NCBI GenBank assembly: GCA_963978905.1
Contig: OZ022259.1
Span: 24,402,068 to 24,466,067, forward strand
From: Trichostrongylus colubriformis
Taxonomy: Eukaryota > Nematoda > Chromadorea > Rhabditida > Trichostrongylidae
Direction: 5' to 3'
DNA: 64,000 nt
In this document: one piece after another, positions 23,514 to 34,956 of the stretch
How positions within the stretch are numbered: position 1 is the first letter of the stretch
How the letters are laid out: each line of letters opens with the position of its first letter
Notes under the pieces: model-generated
What the model was told of the DNA's origin: nothing
Database searches by the model: none
Seen by the model: only the letters and a program-made list of their open reading frames with translations
Position numbers and translations under genes: made by a program

Positions 23514-25923
23514 CCAGTTGAGCTTTCGTACAGTATTGCGCGAATAACACAATAGAATTGCGTAAAGGAAAAATGGTCGATCTTGACTGTTTGCTGAGCA
23601 TCTACTTCCTGCATATAGGTTACAGATATTAACCGATATCGAAGATATCACCGCAGAGGTATGTCACCATTTTTCGGGGGTCCAGATGATTTAGCGGTCG
23701 ATACCTTTTATTACAATGATATCAACGAGTAATGTTCAGGAATTACATGGGTAAATCCACTGATTAGTTAATCCTTTGACTGAAGTGGTCGCTACTGGGA
23801 GTTCAGATAGTTTAGGGATCGACATTATTGGATTCAACTGCATCAATTGGTACCAATTTGTCCATTTGCTGAGCACCTGTTTCCTACATATCGGTGGTAG
23901 ATTCAATTAACGATGCTTATCGTTTTTGTATACTTGCACCGCTAATTTGGACTTTTGCATGGTCTAGCGGTCTATACCCACTATTGTTGCTGGTACCGCA
24001 TGGGAGAATGAATGGCTTGCTTTGCTATCACAAATCTAGATCGTGCCTTGATCATCCATGTAGATCGCAGTATCAAAAGGCATGCACTATTATTTGGAAC
24101 GCTAGGCAATTTAGCGGTCCATACATCGGCAGCAGATATCAGAAAATTACAAAATATTAGGTTGTTCCAAAAGTCTTGTAGAATTTTTCCAAAAAAAAAA
24201 CCAGTAACTCTTGTTCACTTTGAGGCAAGTCCAGGCGGTTCAGGAATATGGTAGAACGTTCCCTAAGCTTTCTAGGAAAATATATATTGACCCACCAGAT
24301 CCCGTGGAGAGAGCTACAATGCCCGTTGTCGATACCCACCCAACTCGCGGTGTCATCTAAAAAGAGCGGTCCTGCGGCACCAAAACGACGGATGCTTGCC
24401 ACTCCATCAGCGCTGCATCGGGCAAGGGATGTGTGTGCTACGAGGCCGTGCAACGCTGGCTCATCAGCTTCAGCAACGGCGAGATTGACATGAAAGACAA
24501 ACCACGCTTGGGACTGTGCTGGTTCTGGGACGCGGAAGGAATGCTTTTCCGCGAGGTGCTGGTACAAGGCGAGACAGTCACCGCTGCCGTATGCACCCAC
24601 CAGCTCCAGCTGCTCGCCGTCGCTGTTAGAGAAAAGTGCCGGAAAAGGTCCGCGGTCAAGGTCCGCGGTCACCCTCCCATGACAACGCCCCCTCCGATTT
24701 CACGAAAAGTACCCAAGCCAAGCTACACGGGCTCGGCTGGGATGTCCTACCCCACAGGCCATACTCTCCAGACGCGGAAGGAATGCTTTTCCGCGAGGTG
24801 CTGGTACAAGGCGAGACAGTCACCGCTGCACCCACCAGCTCCAGCAGCTCGCCGTCGCCTCCTGACTATCACCTTACCCATCCTCTCGGATCCTTCCTGG
24901 CCAAGAGAAAATTCGTTGATTATGACTTGCTTGCGAAGGCGATCGCTGACTTCTTCGACTCTCAGAACCCAGAGTTTTGGGAGAAGGGAATCAACGATTT
25001 TCCTATAAAATGGCAGAGGGTTGCCGATAACAATGGTCAATACGTTGTTGCCTAATTGTTATTTGTTGGACGAAAAAAAGTGATGATCGAAAAAATACTA
25101 CAAGATTTTTGGAACAACCTAATATGTTCACCCAGTGGTACTGAGCATCCCTTCCCCATTCCCCAATGGCTATTATCAGCCCCTGTAAGTCCTTATCAGT
25201 TTCGAAAAGTCACCATCAAGGACCCCGTGCCCTGTAATACCTGTGAATGTGAACATTCCACTGTTAGCCAGAAGAGCGAAACGGAAAAGGCGACTATAGC
25301 CATTTTACGCTCCTTATCAAATCTTATCCACCGCTATCAATGAGGACCGTCCACCATTGGTGTGCCCATTCCACCCCTCAGAACACCTATGAGTGTCGGC
25401 GCTCCAGGATCAACTCGAATGAGGAAACGGATCTAACGACTTTCATCACGCTCCTTATCAAATCTTATCAGCCATTATCAATCTGGATCACCCAGCATTA
25501 ATGTCTCCGTCCCACCGCGCAAAACACCTCTGAGTATGAACGCTTCAGGATCAATGCGAAAAGCGAAACAGATTCGACGACTCTAGCCTCTTTACGCTCC
25601 TTATCGAATCTTATCAACGGTTATCAATGCGAGTCACCCACCATTAATGTCTCTGCCACAACACTCAACACACCTATGAATATCGGCGCTCCGGGATCAG
25701 CCTGAAAGGCGAAATGGATCTGGCAATATTCGCCTTTTGAGGCTTCTTATCAGCCCTTATGAGTTCTTAACAGAGCCCGTTCCCACCATTAGTGTCTCCT
25801 TGCCACCTCTTACACCACTCGTAAAATTCATGGTCCCAGCTTTACTGCGACGCGAGATATGTCTCGTGATAGACAGACGGACAAACAGACACAGACATAT
25901 TAAGCGAATCATATATGGTAGGA
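23514..25923 (-). mobile_element. Helitron-like element (copy H4, minus strand)
   Basis: Read on the minus strand, the 5' end follows an A with TCCTACCATATATGATTCGC and then a GTCTGTCTG microsatellite near 25870. The 3' end at 23514 has the GCGCAATACTG hairpin region and CTCAACTGG followed by T. The interior (25140-25850) holds several ~145-bp monomers each containing TTATCA/TGATAA words. It is interrupted by a mariner insertion at 24157-25122. No Rep/Hel coding region is seen, so it is non-autonomous. Confidence 0.65.
24155..25124 (+). mobile_element. Defective mariner-type transposon
   Basis: A 966-bp element (24157-25122) with TIRs beginning TTAGGTTGTTCCAAAA and TA target duplications at 24155 and 25123. 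The transposase reads on the plus strand. An N-terminal fragment (24430-24505, CYEAVQRWLISFSNGEIDM) is followed, after loss of the catalytic middle, by a C-terminal part (GLGWDVLPHRPYSPD, then PEFWEKGINDFPIKWQ to a stop at 25055). A ~58-bp internal segment containing GCGGAAGGAATGCTTTTCCG (24520-24590) is duplicated into the YSPD region (24773-24830). The 171-codon minus-strand frame over 24157-24672 is a shadow. The same Helitron sequence without the insert exists near 41247. Confidence 0.85.
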
Positions 25924-26387
25924 TAGTAGGATGGTCACACTGATCTGGTATGGCCGCGTCATACGTTGCGCACAAGTCATTTGACGCCGGTGTCAGCGAA
26001 TTTGAATTCTGGGCTCTCGCCATGATCACCATATTCTAGTGTGGTTGGGTCGAGCGTTTTGCTAACGGAGAGCGTTACCAGTTTGATGCCGAGACGTGCG
26101 TCATTTTGACGCCGACGCCGGTGTCGGTGTGCAAAGTAGACCGCGACCTATCCTTTGCTTGTTAGTTTGCGTTCATACCAAACTGAATGAGAGTTTTGGC
26201 GCATCCGCAATTTGAGATTATTGGCGTGCCACGTCACTCTAGCAACGCGGTCAGTTGAACGCGTGCGGTTTCCATATCTTATCGAAAGTTGGTATCTGCA
26301 AAGGCAAATATCCAAAATCGCGGATGCGCCAATACTCTCATTTTTACTTCGCCAATACTAAAACTCCCTATAAACCGCTGGCCATGA

Positions 26388-27783
26388 TCCTACTCTATAT
26401 AATTCGCTTAGTATGTCTGTGTGTGTGTGTGTCCGTCTGTCTGTCACGAAATTCATATCTCGCGACACAGCAAAGCTGGGACCCTGAATTTTACAAATGA
26501 TATGGAGGGTGGTAAGGGGACCCAGGCGGTGCTGGACCGAAAGTGATAGCAGCTGATACGCGCTGATAAGAAGCCTCAAAAGGCGAATGTCACCAAAGTC
26601 GTTTCGCCTTTCGGGTTGGTCCCACAGCGCTGACACTCATAGGTGTTTTGCGGGAATGGACGGGAACATCAATAGTGGGTGAGCCAACTTTATAACTGTT
26701 GATAAGATTCGATAAGGAGCGTCGGAAGGCAAATGTCGTCAAGTGCGTTTCGTATTTCCCGTTGACCCTAGAGCGCTGACATTCATAGGTGTTCAGCAGG
26801 GCGGTACGGGAACACCATTGAAGGATGATCCAACTTTGTAAAGGTTGATAAGATTCGATAAGGAGCGTCGGAAGGCAAATGTCGTCAAGTGCATTTCGTC
26901 TTTCGCGTTGACCCCAGACCGCTGACATTCATAAGTGTTTAGCAGGGTGGAACGGGAACACTGTTGGTGGATGACCCAAGTTGATACCAATTGGTAAGAT
27001 TCGATAAGGAGCGTCGGAAGGTGAATGTCGTCAAGTCGGTTTCGTCTCTCGCATTGACCCTAGGGCGCTGGCATTCATAGAAGTTTGGCAGGGTGTAACG
27101 GGAACATCAATGGTGGGTGATCCAAACATGATACAGGTTGATAAGAATCGATAAGGAGCGTCGGAAAGCAAATGTCACCAAGTCCGATTCGCTTTTCCGA
27201 CCCGTAGTGGAATGTCCACATTCACAGGTATTGCGGGGTACGGGAAGTAATGGTGACTGTGATGATGGCGGCTTACAGAGGTTGGTAAGAGGAAGTGGAT
27301 GGGATAGCATCCGGTACACTGTTTACTACTACTATGCGACCGCTATAGTAAAAGCGTCAGTGCAACTGTCTAATATATTTTGTTTGCGTGTGATATCAGA
27401 TACCGATGTATCGACCGCTAAACTGTCTAATGTTCCAAATAATGGTGCATGTCTTCTGATACTGCGATCTACATGGATTATTGAGATAGGATCGAGATTT
27501 ATGGTAGGAAAGCAAGCGAATCATTTTCTAATGCGGAACTAGCAACAATAGGGGGTATCGACCGCTCGACTATGTGAAATTCCAAATAGTGGTGCATGTT
27601 TTGAAAAAAGACAAGCATCGATAGCTGGCGGTAATCATTTCACGCAACTTTGTAATAATCGCACTACTGAGAAGCGATCAATACTGCGATTATTACGAAG
27701 TTCAGTCATGCGATATGGACTTCGATATCGGCTGATCATTATCAATGTGTTATTCGCGCAGTAGTGTGCGATAGCTCAACTGG
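26388..27783 (+). mobile_element. Helitron-like element (copy H5), complete ends
   Basis: The best-preserved copy. After A26387 the 5' end reads TCCTACTCTATATAATTCGC, then a TGTGTGTG/GTCTGTCTGTC tract and GAAATTCATATCTCGCG. The 3' end has the hairpin GCGCAGTAGTGTGCG and ends CTCAACTGG at 27783, followed by T. The interior 26480-27240 has about five tandem monomers of ~145-149 bp (CATTCATAGGTGTT-like landmarks at 26637, 26781, 26927, 27076), each with clustered GATAAG motifs. A LINE fragment abuts its 3' end. Confidence 0.7.
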
Positions 27784-30233
27784 TTTTCAATATTTCTCTA
27801 CTAACGAAATCAGTTCCGTCTTTGTGGAAGGAAGCACTGGTTACCGCTATTCCCAAAATTTCCAACACACGATTAGTCAGTAATTTCCGTTCCATCAGCA
27901 TAACCCCGATGGCGGTGAAAGTTCTGGAAAAGATTATCAGGGACAGGCTTGTTAAGTGGCTTGACAGGCATCACCTCATTCCAAGTGAACAACATGGTTT
28001 CTTAGAAGGCGCCTCTACAACTACTCAACTGCTGGACAGTACGTTCGATTGGTTTACGGCTCTGAATAACAGGTGCTCTGTTGATATAATTTACTTCGAC
28101 CTTTCCAAAGCATTCGATAAAGTAAACCATTCCAATCTTATCCTAAAGTTGAAAATGATTGGTCTTGATGAAAGTCTGTTGAGTTGGTTTTCATCCTACC
28201 TGTCGAATCGCTATATGTGGGTTAAAATAGGGCATTCGTTCATCTTTGTTCCAGTGGAGTCCCACAAGGTGGTGTTCTCTCTCCTATACTCTTTCTTGTG
28301 TTCTGTATTGATCTCCCACAGGTACTAAAAACCCACCCCTCAGTTACAGTTCAAATATATGCCGATGACATCAAGGTGTATGCTATGTACAACCAAGATA
28401 ATCGAAATGAGATATTCGATGCTCTTTCTAAATCTATAGACAAAATGATGAGGTGGTCCTATGAATGGGAATTACCCGTAAATCTATCCAAGTACTTTGT
28501 TATGCATGTAGGAAATGGTCATGGTTTTGAATGCCGATATAATGACACTGTTCTTCAAAGCCGAACCTTCGTAAAGGACCTAGGAATCACCTATCTTACA
28601 ACACTTGATTTCTCCAACCATATAGGTAACATTTGTCAACAAGCGCTTAAAACTGTGTACTTTCTATTCAGGAATATCCATAGCAAAGACGAGAACATTT
28701 TTCTGAGGCTCTATAAAGCGTATGTGATTCCCCAGCTTGAGTACTGCTGTCAGATATGGAGTCCACAAACAAGAAAATACCAAGCAAAAATCGAAAGAGC
28801 ACAACGAACTTCTACAAGGCTTCTTATATATAGATCCATGCCGAGTCCCACGTACCCTTACCCCAGCTATAGCGTAAGGCTTGAACGTTTTGGGCTGAAG
28901 AGTCTTTTTTATCGAAGAATCTACCACGATTTGATGCAATGCTTCCGGATTTTGCGCATGGAGACCAAACTGAGGGCAAGTAAGTACTGGGTCTTCCGAC
29001 CAAGTCATGGTCGAACGAATAGCTTTACGTTGGACTATACACTTATAAAGAAACCATATTCAGCAAAATTACATAGTTCCTCCTTCTGTCGAGCTGCCAG
29101 ATGGCTGCAAATGTTACCGGAGGAGTTTATAAGTTCACCCAATTCCTTGGTTTTCCATCGTAGACTCAGTAAAGTGAACATTCTGCCTCTATTAAATATA
29201 GAAGATTTTTAGATTTCTTGTCGCCTTCCTCTTCACTTTGTTGCGATTAGGTTCAGGATCCAAGATTCATTACAAGAGCCAGTTTTTCAGTACAGTGAAG
29301 CCTGGTTTCAGCCAAATATAGCGCTTTACCTAATGTTTCTGATTTGCTTTGTATGTGTGTAGCTACACACGGGCCAACATTGATAATAGTCATATAAGTC
29401 CACTGACTGCTTCTACTCTTCATCTGGAAAAGTATTGTTGTGCAATTCTATAAGGTGTCACCTACTTGATCCCCTTTTGTTCACACTGATTCAGCGGTTA
29501 TCTCATCGGGCCAAATTATTTTTAAGCCCTGACACTATGTTTCACTGCAAATTGAGGTACAGTTCAATCCGACGTTGTGGCGTAGTACATAGAAACAACG
29601 TGCATCTACATACATAAGGACTCACTAGGTTTAATTACAGCTCGTGAATTGTGATATTGAAATGCTATGTGGCAATGAAGCTTCTGATTGAGCAACTCAG
29701 CATCCGGACATTGCCTCACCACTACCCGATCGCCAAGAAGCGATTGCCAAATCTTTTTTACAACTAGCTGTAGTGGATTGAGGTGCGAGTGGTTATCTGA
29801 GTGTGTCTATGTTTTGGCTCATTCTGGATGTGGAGCCACCAATGGTACCCTTGTTGCGAAGAAATCAATTGATGCTGTGCATGAATCTAGTGTGTCTCAG
29901 TTTCTGCTTAGGTGTAGTGTTGGGTATGTGTTTAGGTTATGAGATACAACCTGCATCCACCCTACCCTACCCTACCCGTTTTCCTAGATGCCTCGCGACC
30001 AAAAAAAAAACATTATATACACACATGTAAATGTGCCTAATGAACTTCAGTTCTGCTATACTAGCCTTTGCCTCATCTAGAAGAGCACAACACGTCCAGT
30101 ATTAGTGCTATTTGATTTTTTTGATACAATGTGAGCCGAAGTGTAGCTGTTTTACATGCCAATGCTTTTTACTCCTTTGATCTTCTGTTCATTGTGCACA
30201 CCTTTGAGTGTATTGAAATAAATAATAAATAAA
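27784..30233 (+). mobile_element. 5'-truncated CR1/Jockey-like LINE
   Basis: Contains the reverse-transcriptase and C-terminal region of a non-LTR element but no endonuclease or ORF1, so it is 5'-truncated. Coding ends at 29212. A ~1-kb 3' untranslated region ends in an AATAAATAATAAATAAAT-type tail near 30215-30233. The left edge lies directly at the 3' end of Helitron H5. Confidence 0.7.
27822..29212 (+). pseudogene. Non-LTR reverse transcriptase (frameshifted)
   Basis: The first frame (27822-28328) has FRSISITPMAVKVLEKIIRD, the palm motif IIYFDLSKAFDKVNH and HGFLEGASTTTQLL. The second frame (28298-29212) has the catalytic IYADDIKVY box, followed by thumb and C-terminal motifs (KDLGITYLTTLDFSNHI, YVIPQLEYCCQIWSP) typical of CR1/Jockey elements. 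The GVPQGGVLSPILF block bridges the frames: the first frame runs past it in the wrong phase near 28255, so a single-base indel has broken the protein. It would catalyse target-primed reverse transcription if intact. It is now inactive. Confidence 0.85.
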
Positions 30234-30779
30234 TTTTTCAATCGATGCGTATCTTATCCATCACGCGAATGTGCCAATTCTCTCAAATCGCGAATGCGCA
30301 AATGCGCTCATATTCTCGGGTATGAACGCTGCCTAAGGTACTTTTCATACTTCACGATTCAGGTCGAAGTAAAAGATGCATATTAACAGGGTGATTCAGG
30401 TGATCGCGCGAGGGAGGGGGGGGGGGGAGATGCATATTGATACATGTCAAGATACAGATCATTCACCTGATCGATAAGTAGCTTATCCTTTCCGTCTGAA
30501 CGCGCGGGTCGCGCCATTTCGTCGGTCGCGCGATCGCCAACGAACAATGTTTTACGTGTGCAACTTTGATAAGGTCCCCCTCCCCTTTGCCACATCACCT
30601 GATTCGTGAATTCAGGCGTTAGTAGGAGGTCTTGTTCTGCTTTGAAATACTATTCTTTTCGGTTCATAATCTTTTTGCAGTTGACTCACTACTGATGTGG
30701 TCTTATGTTAGCTGTGTGTCTTGTGATAACCACAAACTAATCTCTTTTAGCTCTGAGCGCTGTCCAAAACAAAATTTAT

Positions 30780-31660
30780 TCATGCTCCAAACACAATTGG
30801 GCGTCGGATATTCGCTAGCTTTTCAATGTGGACGGCGTAGGGGAAAAGATCTTTCCATAGTTTTTGTTCCATCGAAGATAGACGATACCAGATTGCCGAC
30901 AATCTGAAACCACACGATTGTCAATGCAATAATCAATGGCATTTTCCGCAATAATCATAGGGTAGAGTCAACGCACTCGTTCTTTACCGCCCTTACCACT
31001 TCCTCTTTTCTCACCACTCTGTCTCTTCCCTCCTCTTTTACTTTACCATAAAATAGATAGAAAGCTTCGATGGCCTGAAACAATACGCTTTAATCTTACT
31101 TTTCGATTCGTCAAATATAGAAACACATCCGTAGTATATTCATGCTTTTAAATCTTTCAAACATACTTTTTTAGAAGCGTCAACCAGTTTTGGAAAGCCT
31201 TCTGTCTCTTTCACTTTTTTCCACGTGGTCACCATCTTGCTATATTGACCTTGCGAGAACTACAATTATTCACTTCACGCAGGATGCTCGCGCATTCACT
31301 TTGCTGTCGCTATTCTCACATCGTGTTTGTGTTCCAACAACTCATTGACGCTGTAACCAAACATGTCCTGTGCCAGTTGCTCCAGGAATTCATCACCTGC
31401 AACACGATAAGTACAACTGGCTAAACTGCTTGGGAACGTGGCAACCAACTTTCGGGCGGCCACACAGTTTTTAGTAGTGCCTCTTCCTCTTCCGGAGATA
31501 GATAAAGACGATACTGATTGCTCGCAGACGGGAGCTGGCCGAGAAGACATAGCAGAAATACCACGATCATCGTAGATAGCAGCAGAAATGATGCAAACCC
31601 CAGTCTGCCCATTTTATACGGTTCGCTATCACTAGCATTGCTATCCATATCACTTCTCAT
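30780..31660 (-). CDS. Small TM-protein family, copy 3 (most complete)
   Basis: A multi-exon gene model on the minus strand. The first exon from 31660 encodes MRSDMDSNASDSEPYKMG and a single hydrophobic segment (FASFLLLSTMIVVFLLCLL), giving a signal-anchor or signal peptide. A second segment (about 31296-31400) carries ASCTYRVAGDEFLEQL and DMFGYSVNELLEHKH. Exon 31167-31259 reads SKMVTTWKKVKETEGF with clean splice sites, and an exon near 30997-31074 reads AIEAFYLFYGKVKEE. The last exon, 30780-30903, reads LSAIWYRLSSMEQKLWKDLF to TGA. The junction between exons 1 and 2 is unclear. The repeated W..LS..EQ..W pattern is vaguely HMG-like but I recognise no family. Confidence 0.5.
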
Positions 31661-32049
31661 TTTAGTCCTGTCCGATCATGTCGAATGCGTGCATGTTTCA
31701 ATTGCGTTCGTCTTTCGCTGGTCATTTGCCCCGGGATGCGCCAACCACTCGAAGTCCTTCCGAAGTGATGCAATCACATCAGGAATGCGCATAGACGGGG
31801 GCATGCCTGTTGTTCACAAGGGGACACGGAAGGTCGGGTCTGTTAGGCATTGCTGCAGTGAGCTCTTTCAAAGGGTGACCATGCATCGTAGTTAGGGAGG
31901 GGCATTCCGTAGGATGTTGGCAGTATTTGACATCCAAGCAGCACTGATGTGTTAATCTGCGCGTATATTTTACTTCGAGTGTATATTTTCGTCAATAACC
32001 CATTGGACGAGTGATGGTTCCTACTTCCTCCCAGAGCGCAGACAAAATA

Positions 32050-32977
32050 ATACGTGTCACGGTTCGCGATTGTCCCTGTGGTCGCACCGCGCGCTTGGCC
32101 TTGCCCCAGTCGTGGCTCTGTAAAAGAGGTCGCCGCTGCGCTGCCATTCGGTGGGTGTGTGCAAATATGAAGGAAAATCGCGTGGCAGCTCACGGCGAGC
32201 GGCTCGACGGGTGCGAGTGCCAGTGGCAGGGCATGGCAGCCTTCAAGCGAGGCAGTGTGGCAGTGGTGGAGGAGGCAGGGTGGCATGGGTGCAGGAGGCA
32301 GTGAGGCATGTGTGGAAGTGCAAAGGTGACGCGGCCACGTTCTGCCGGGCTCTCAAGGGCAATCGATTCGGCAAGTTGCGCTGATGGCGCTGCGAGTGCG
32401 ACGCCGCGATGGGAATTCCCTGTCATAAGTGCACACACCCCCATTCGGTGCTTACACCTTCCCCTCCGAGAGGAGATGGGCACCGGGTGTCAGCCGCGAG
32501 GATCCCGGGCCGGACTGTTGAGAGCGAGAGCTTGACTCTCGCGCTCTGCAGGCCGTCAGGACGCGGTGCGGTCGGGCGCACTGCGGTCGGCTTGGTTGAG
32601 CGGGTACGCTAACGTCCGCAATAGCCGATGTCGTGGACGGCTGCATGCGGCTAGAAGAGAGCCTGCAGGGTGCAGATGGGAACGATGAGAGTAGGTCGTC
32701 TAATGTGAATAGTTGTGTACATAATAAATATAGTTGTCGTGATCATTGTACTTGCTGTCGTACCTGGGGTAGCTACAGGATAGAAGGTTAGAGCCTATGA
32801 TTCCGGGGAGCGGCGGCCATACTGTGGGGAAAGCAGTATGGTTTCCGGGGAAACCCACGTGAACAGTGACAGCCCGCGGGCAGCAGCCGGGTGGCACGGG
32901 GTCTGAAGACCCGGGACCACGATGCTGTTGTGCTAGCGGTTGGGAGGGCAACCGCCCAGCCGAACCGCGACAATGCA
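32050..32977. mobile_element. Solo LTR with 5-bp target duplication
   Basis: The element (32055-32972) starts TGTCACGGTTCG and ends CGAACCGCGACA (a TG...CA LTR with a 12-bp terminal inverted repeat). It is flanked by the 5-mers ATACG and ATGCA at the place where the paralogue at 9904 has no insert. It contains a TATA-like TGTAAAAGAGG (about 32119) and AATAAA near 32725. A partial copy of the same LTR (38169-38412) has a better TATA box. A GC-rich MITE (32154-32441) is nested inside. Confidence 0.7.
32145..32450. mobile_element. Mutator-type MITE nested in the solo LTR
   Basis: The element (32154-32441) has ends GGTGTGTGCAAATATG and the inverse of GGGTGTGTGCACTTATG, with direct repeats CATTCGGTG (9 bp) at 32145-32153 and 32442-32450. 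The interior resembles 42480-42700 (CATGGCAGCCTTCAAG, GGAGGCAGTG, GAGTGCGACGCCGCGA). Confidence 0.75.
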
Positions 32978-34034
32978 CCTGCAATGGAGTGCCGTTCCCC
33001 TGATTGCGATAGCATCGCCGGTCTCTTTATGACTTCCTTGGACCGCTTTCATACATTGAGGCGACAGCGGGTTATCGGGTGCCTGCCGCTGCCACTATTG
33101 CGACGTGCTCTGTTTATAACGCTCGACCGAACATTACCACAGTATGATGATCGTGGCGAGAGCCCGTGCGAATGGGTGGGGAGATGCTTGGGAGATGACT
33201 GACCTTCCCGGCAGCATTAGTTCTTGCAGTTAGAGTCCTCTGCCGTCTGGGCTCTCGCATATTTGTCCAAGCCTTTTCAGGGGAGGCTTCAAAAGCGTTG
33301 CGTGTCTTCCGTTTGATGTCTGAAGCCGAGTGTGTAGTAGACTTATGTCAAGTTTCGCTTTGCGGTGTCGCACTCGCCGCGCCATCAGTACGACTTGCCG
33401 AAGTCGATTGCATTTCCGCTCAGGACGCAAATCGATGATACCTTTGGAGCCCTTCAAAGAAATAGCGAGAAGAAACGCTTGACTTGACACCCACCATTAT
33501 CTGAAAATAATAACTTTTATACCCTACAAAGCCTAGTAACACAAAAAACAAAAAAGAAGCAGTAACATTATATTATAACAGTACTAACCAAAAAATAATC
33601 AATTCCGGCGTCGAAATTCAAAGGGAGGGTGCGCAATGTACGCAGTAACACGCGAAGAAATCAACCCGCACCCGCTGCGCCGCTCGTAACGCGCGCCCGC
33701 GCGGTCGACGTAATTCTACACATTCCTGACCTGACCCGCGGCGGGAAGCATGTTGCCGAGGCCAGCTATCTCCAAGCCGTAACGAGGTTCGCATTCTCGT
33801 CACGATCATCGTACTGTAATACGGTTTGGTAGGGCGTCTCGACAGAGGGCGCGCCAGAGTACCACCGTGGGCTGGCATATGATCTTGCCACCGTCGCTGG
33901 TGGATCTTGCCGCCGTCGCTGGTGCCGCAAAGTATGAGCGGTCTCAGAGGTAATTATGGCAGATTGCGGAGTAATGGTGGACACTCTTTCCGGAGTGGGG
34001 TCGATTGGTCGGATTTTCGCGTGGCCGCCTGCAG

Positions 34035-34190
34035 TGAGTGTGAGTCGTTTGGAATTCCGCGTAAGACGCAATGGGCTGGTATCGTGAGGGACCTTTGAAG
34101 ATAGACTAACTCCCGAAGCCTTCAGCTTGCGATCTTCAAAGGTCTCTTACGGTACCAGCCCATTGCGTCTTGACCGGAAATTCAAACCGT
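34035..34190. repeat. Foldback with ~60-bp arms
   Basis: AAGACGCAATGGGCTGGT...GACCTTTGAAGAT on the left (to 34104) is mirrored by ATCTTCAAAGGTC...ACCAGCCCATTGCGTCTT on the right (from 34131), with a few transitions and a ~27-nt loop. Similarity continues outward over TTTGGAATTCCG/CGGAAATTCAAA. Confidence 0.7.
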
Positions 34191-34387
34191 ACTGACGGAG
34201 CCGCAAGTGCGACGCCGCTAGGCCAAAACTCGACCAGTCGGCCCTCACCCCTCTTTCCCCTCGCTTTGAAATGGGGTTTATACCGATGATAGGGCTCGGG
34301 ATGCCATTCACCAATCTGCATTCCATATCTGCTGTGCGTCCGTTGAAAGAGAAGCAATTCAGCTATATGCGATAGGCACGTGCACCT

Positions 34388-34460
34388 GTGTGCTTCGATA
34401 ACCAAGTGGTTATGAGCTAAGACTCAAGTTTGAGAGGTCACGGGTTGCGAATCCCAACGG
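34388..34460 (+). other. tRNA-derived (Leu/Ser-like) sequence
   Basis: An A-box-like TAACCAAGTGGTTA, a CTCAAG anticodon-loop-like stretch and a B-box-like GGGTTGCGAATCCC are in order and spacing suggestive of a type II tRNA. The acceptor stem does not pair, so it is a pseudo-tRNA or SINE head. Confidence 0.4.
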
Positions 34461-34956
34461 GAGGGCGGCGTTAGTACGCAAATTGACCGCCGCCTATCTT
34501 TTCCTTGTCAGGTATTTTTTCAGTCGATCACTGTGCTGCATTGTGGTTCACTATCACTCGCAGCTATCCATATCATTTCTCATTCATTTTAGTCCTGTCC
34601 GATCATGTCAAATGCATGCACGTTTCGGTGGTTTCCGAATTTTGTCATCGTTCCCCTGGAGATGCGCCACGCACTCGAAGTCTTTTCGATTCAAGCATCA
34701 TGGCAGAAGCAAAATGATACACATCGATAGAGTGATTCAAGCGATCGCGTGAGGGGAAAGATTCATATCGATACATATCAAGATACAGATCATTCTCCTG
34801 GTATGAATATCTTATCCTTTTTGTCTGAACGCGCGGATCGCGCCATTTCGTCGGTCGCGCGATCGCCTATGAACAATGCGTTACGTGTGCAAGTTTTGTA
34901 AGGCCCCTCCGCTCATTGCCTAGTCAGCACCTGATTCGTGAATTCAGAGCTTACGA

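Larger units (their letters stand above)
31661..33960. repeat. Duplicated 5' flank of the gene family, interrupted by a solo LTR
   Basis: Colinear with 9522-10480. The match is broken at 32055-32972 by a solo LTR and resumes at 32973 (CCCCTGATTGCGATAGC, as at 9931). It continues to GTAATTATGGCAGATTGCGG near 33950, which matches 10458. Confidence 0.6.

Noticed and set aside
24157..24672. 171-codon minus-strand ORF as a protein-coding gene
   Set aside because: It lies antisense to the mariner transposase remnant and starts inside its TIR; the plus-strand reading has clear mariner motifs.
26480..27240. Tandem ~145-bp repeats as a CRISPR array
   Set aside because: Repeats are long, contiguous and diverged with no unique spacers, and lie inside a eukaryotic Helitron-like element.
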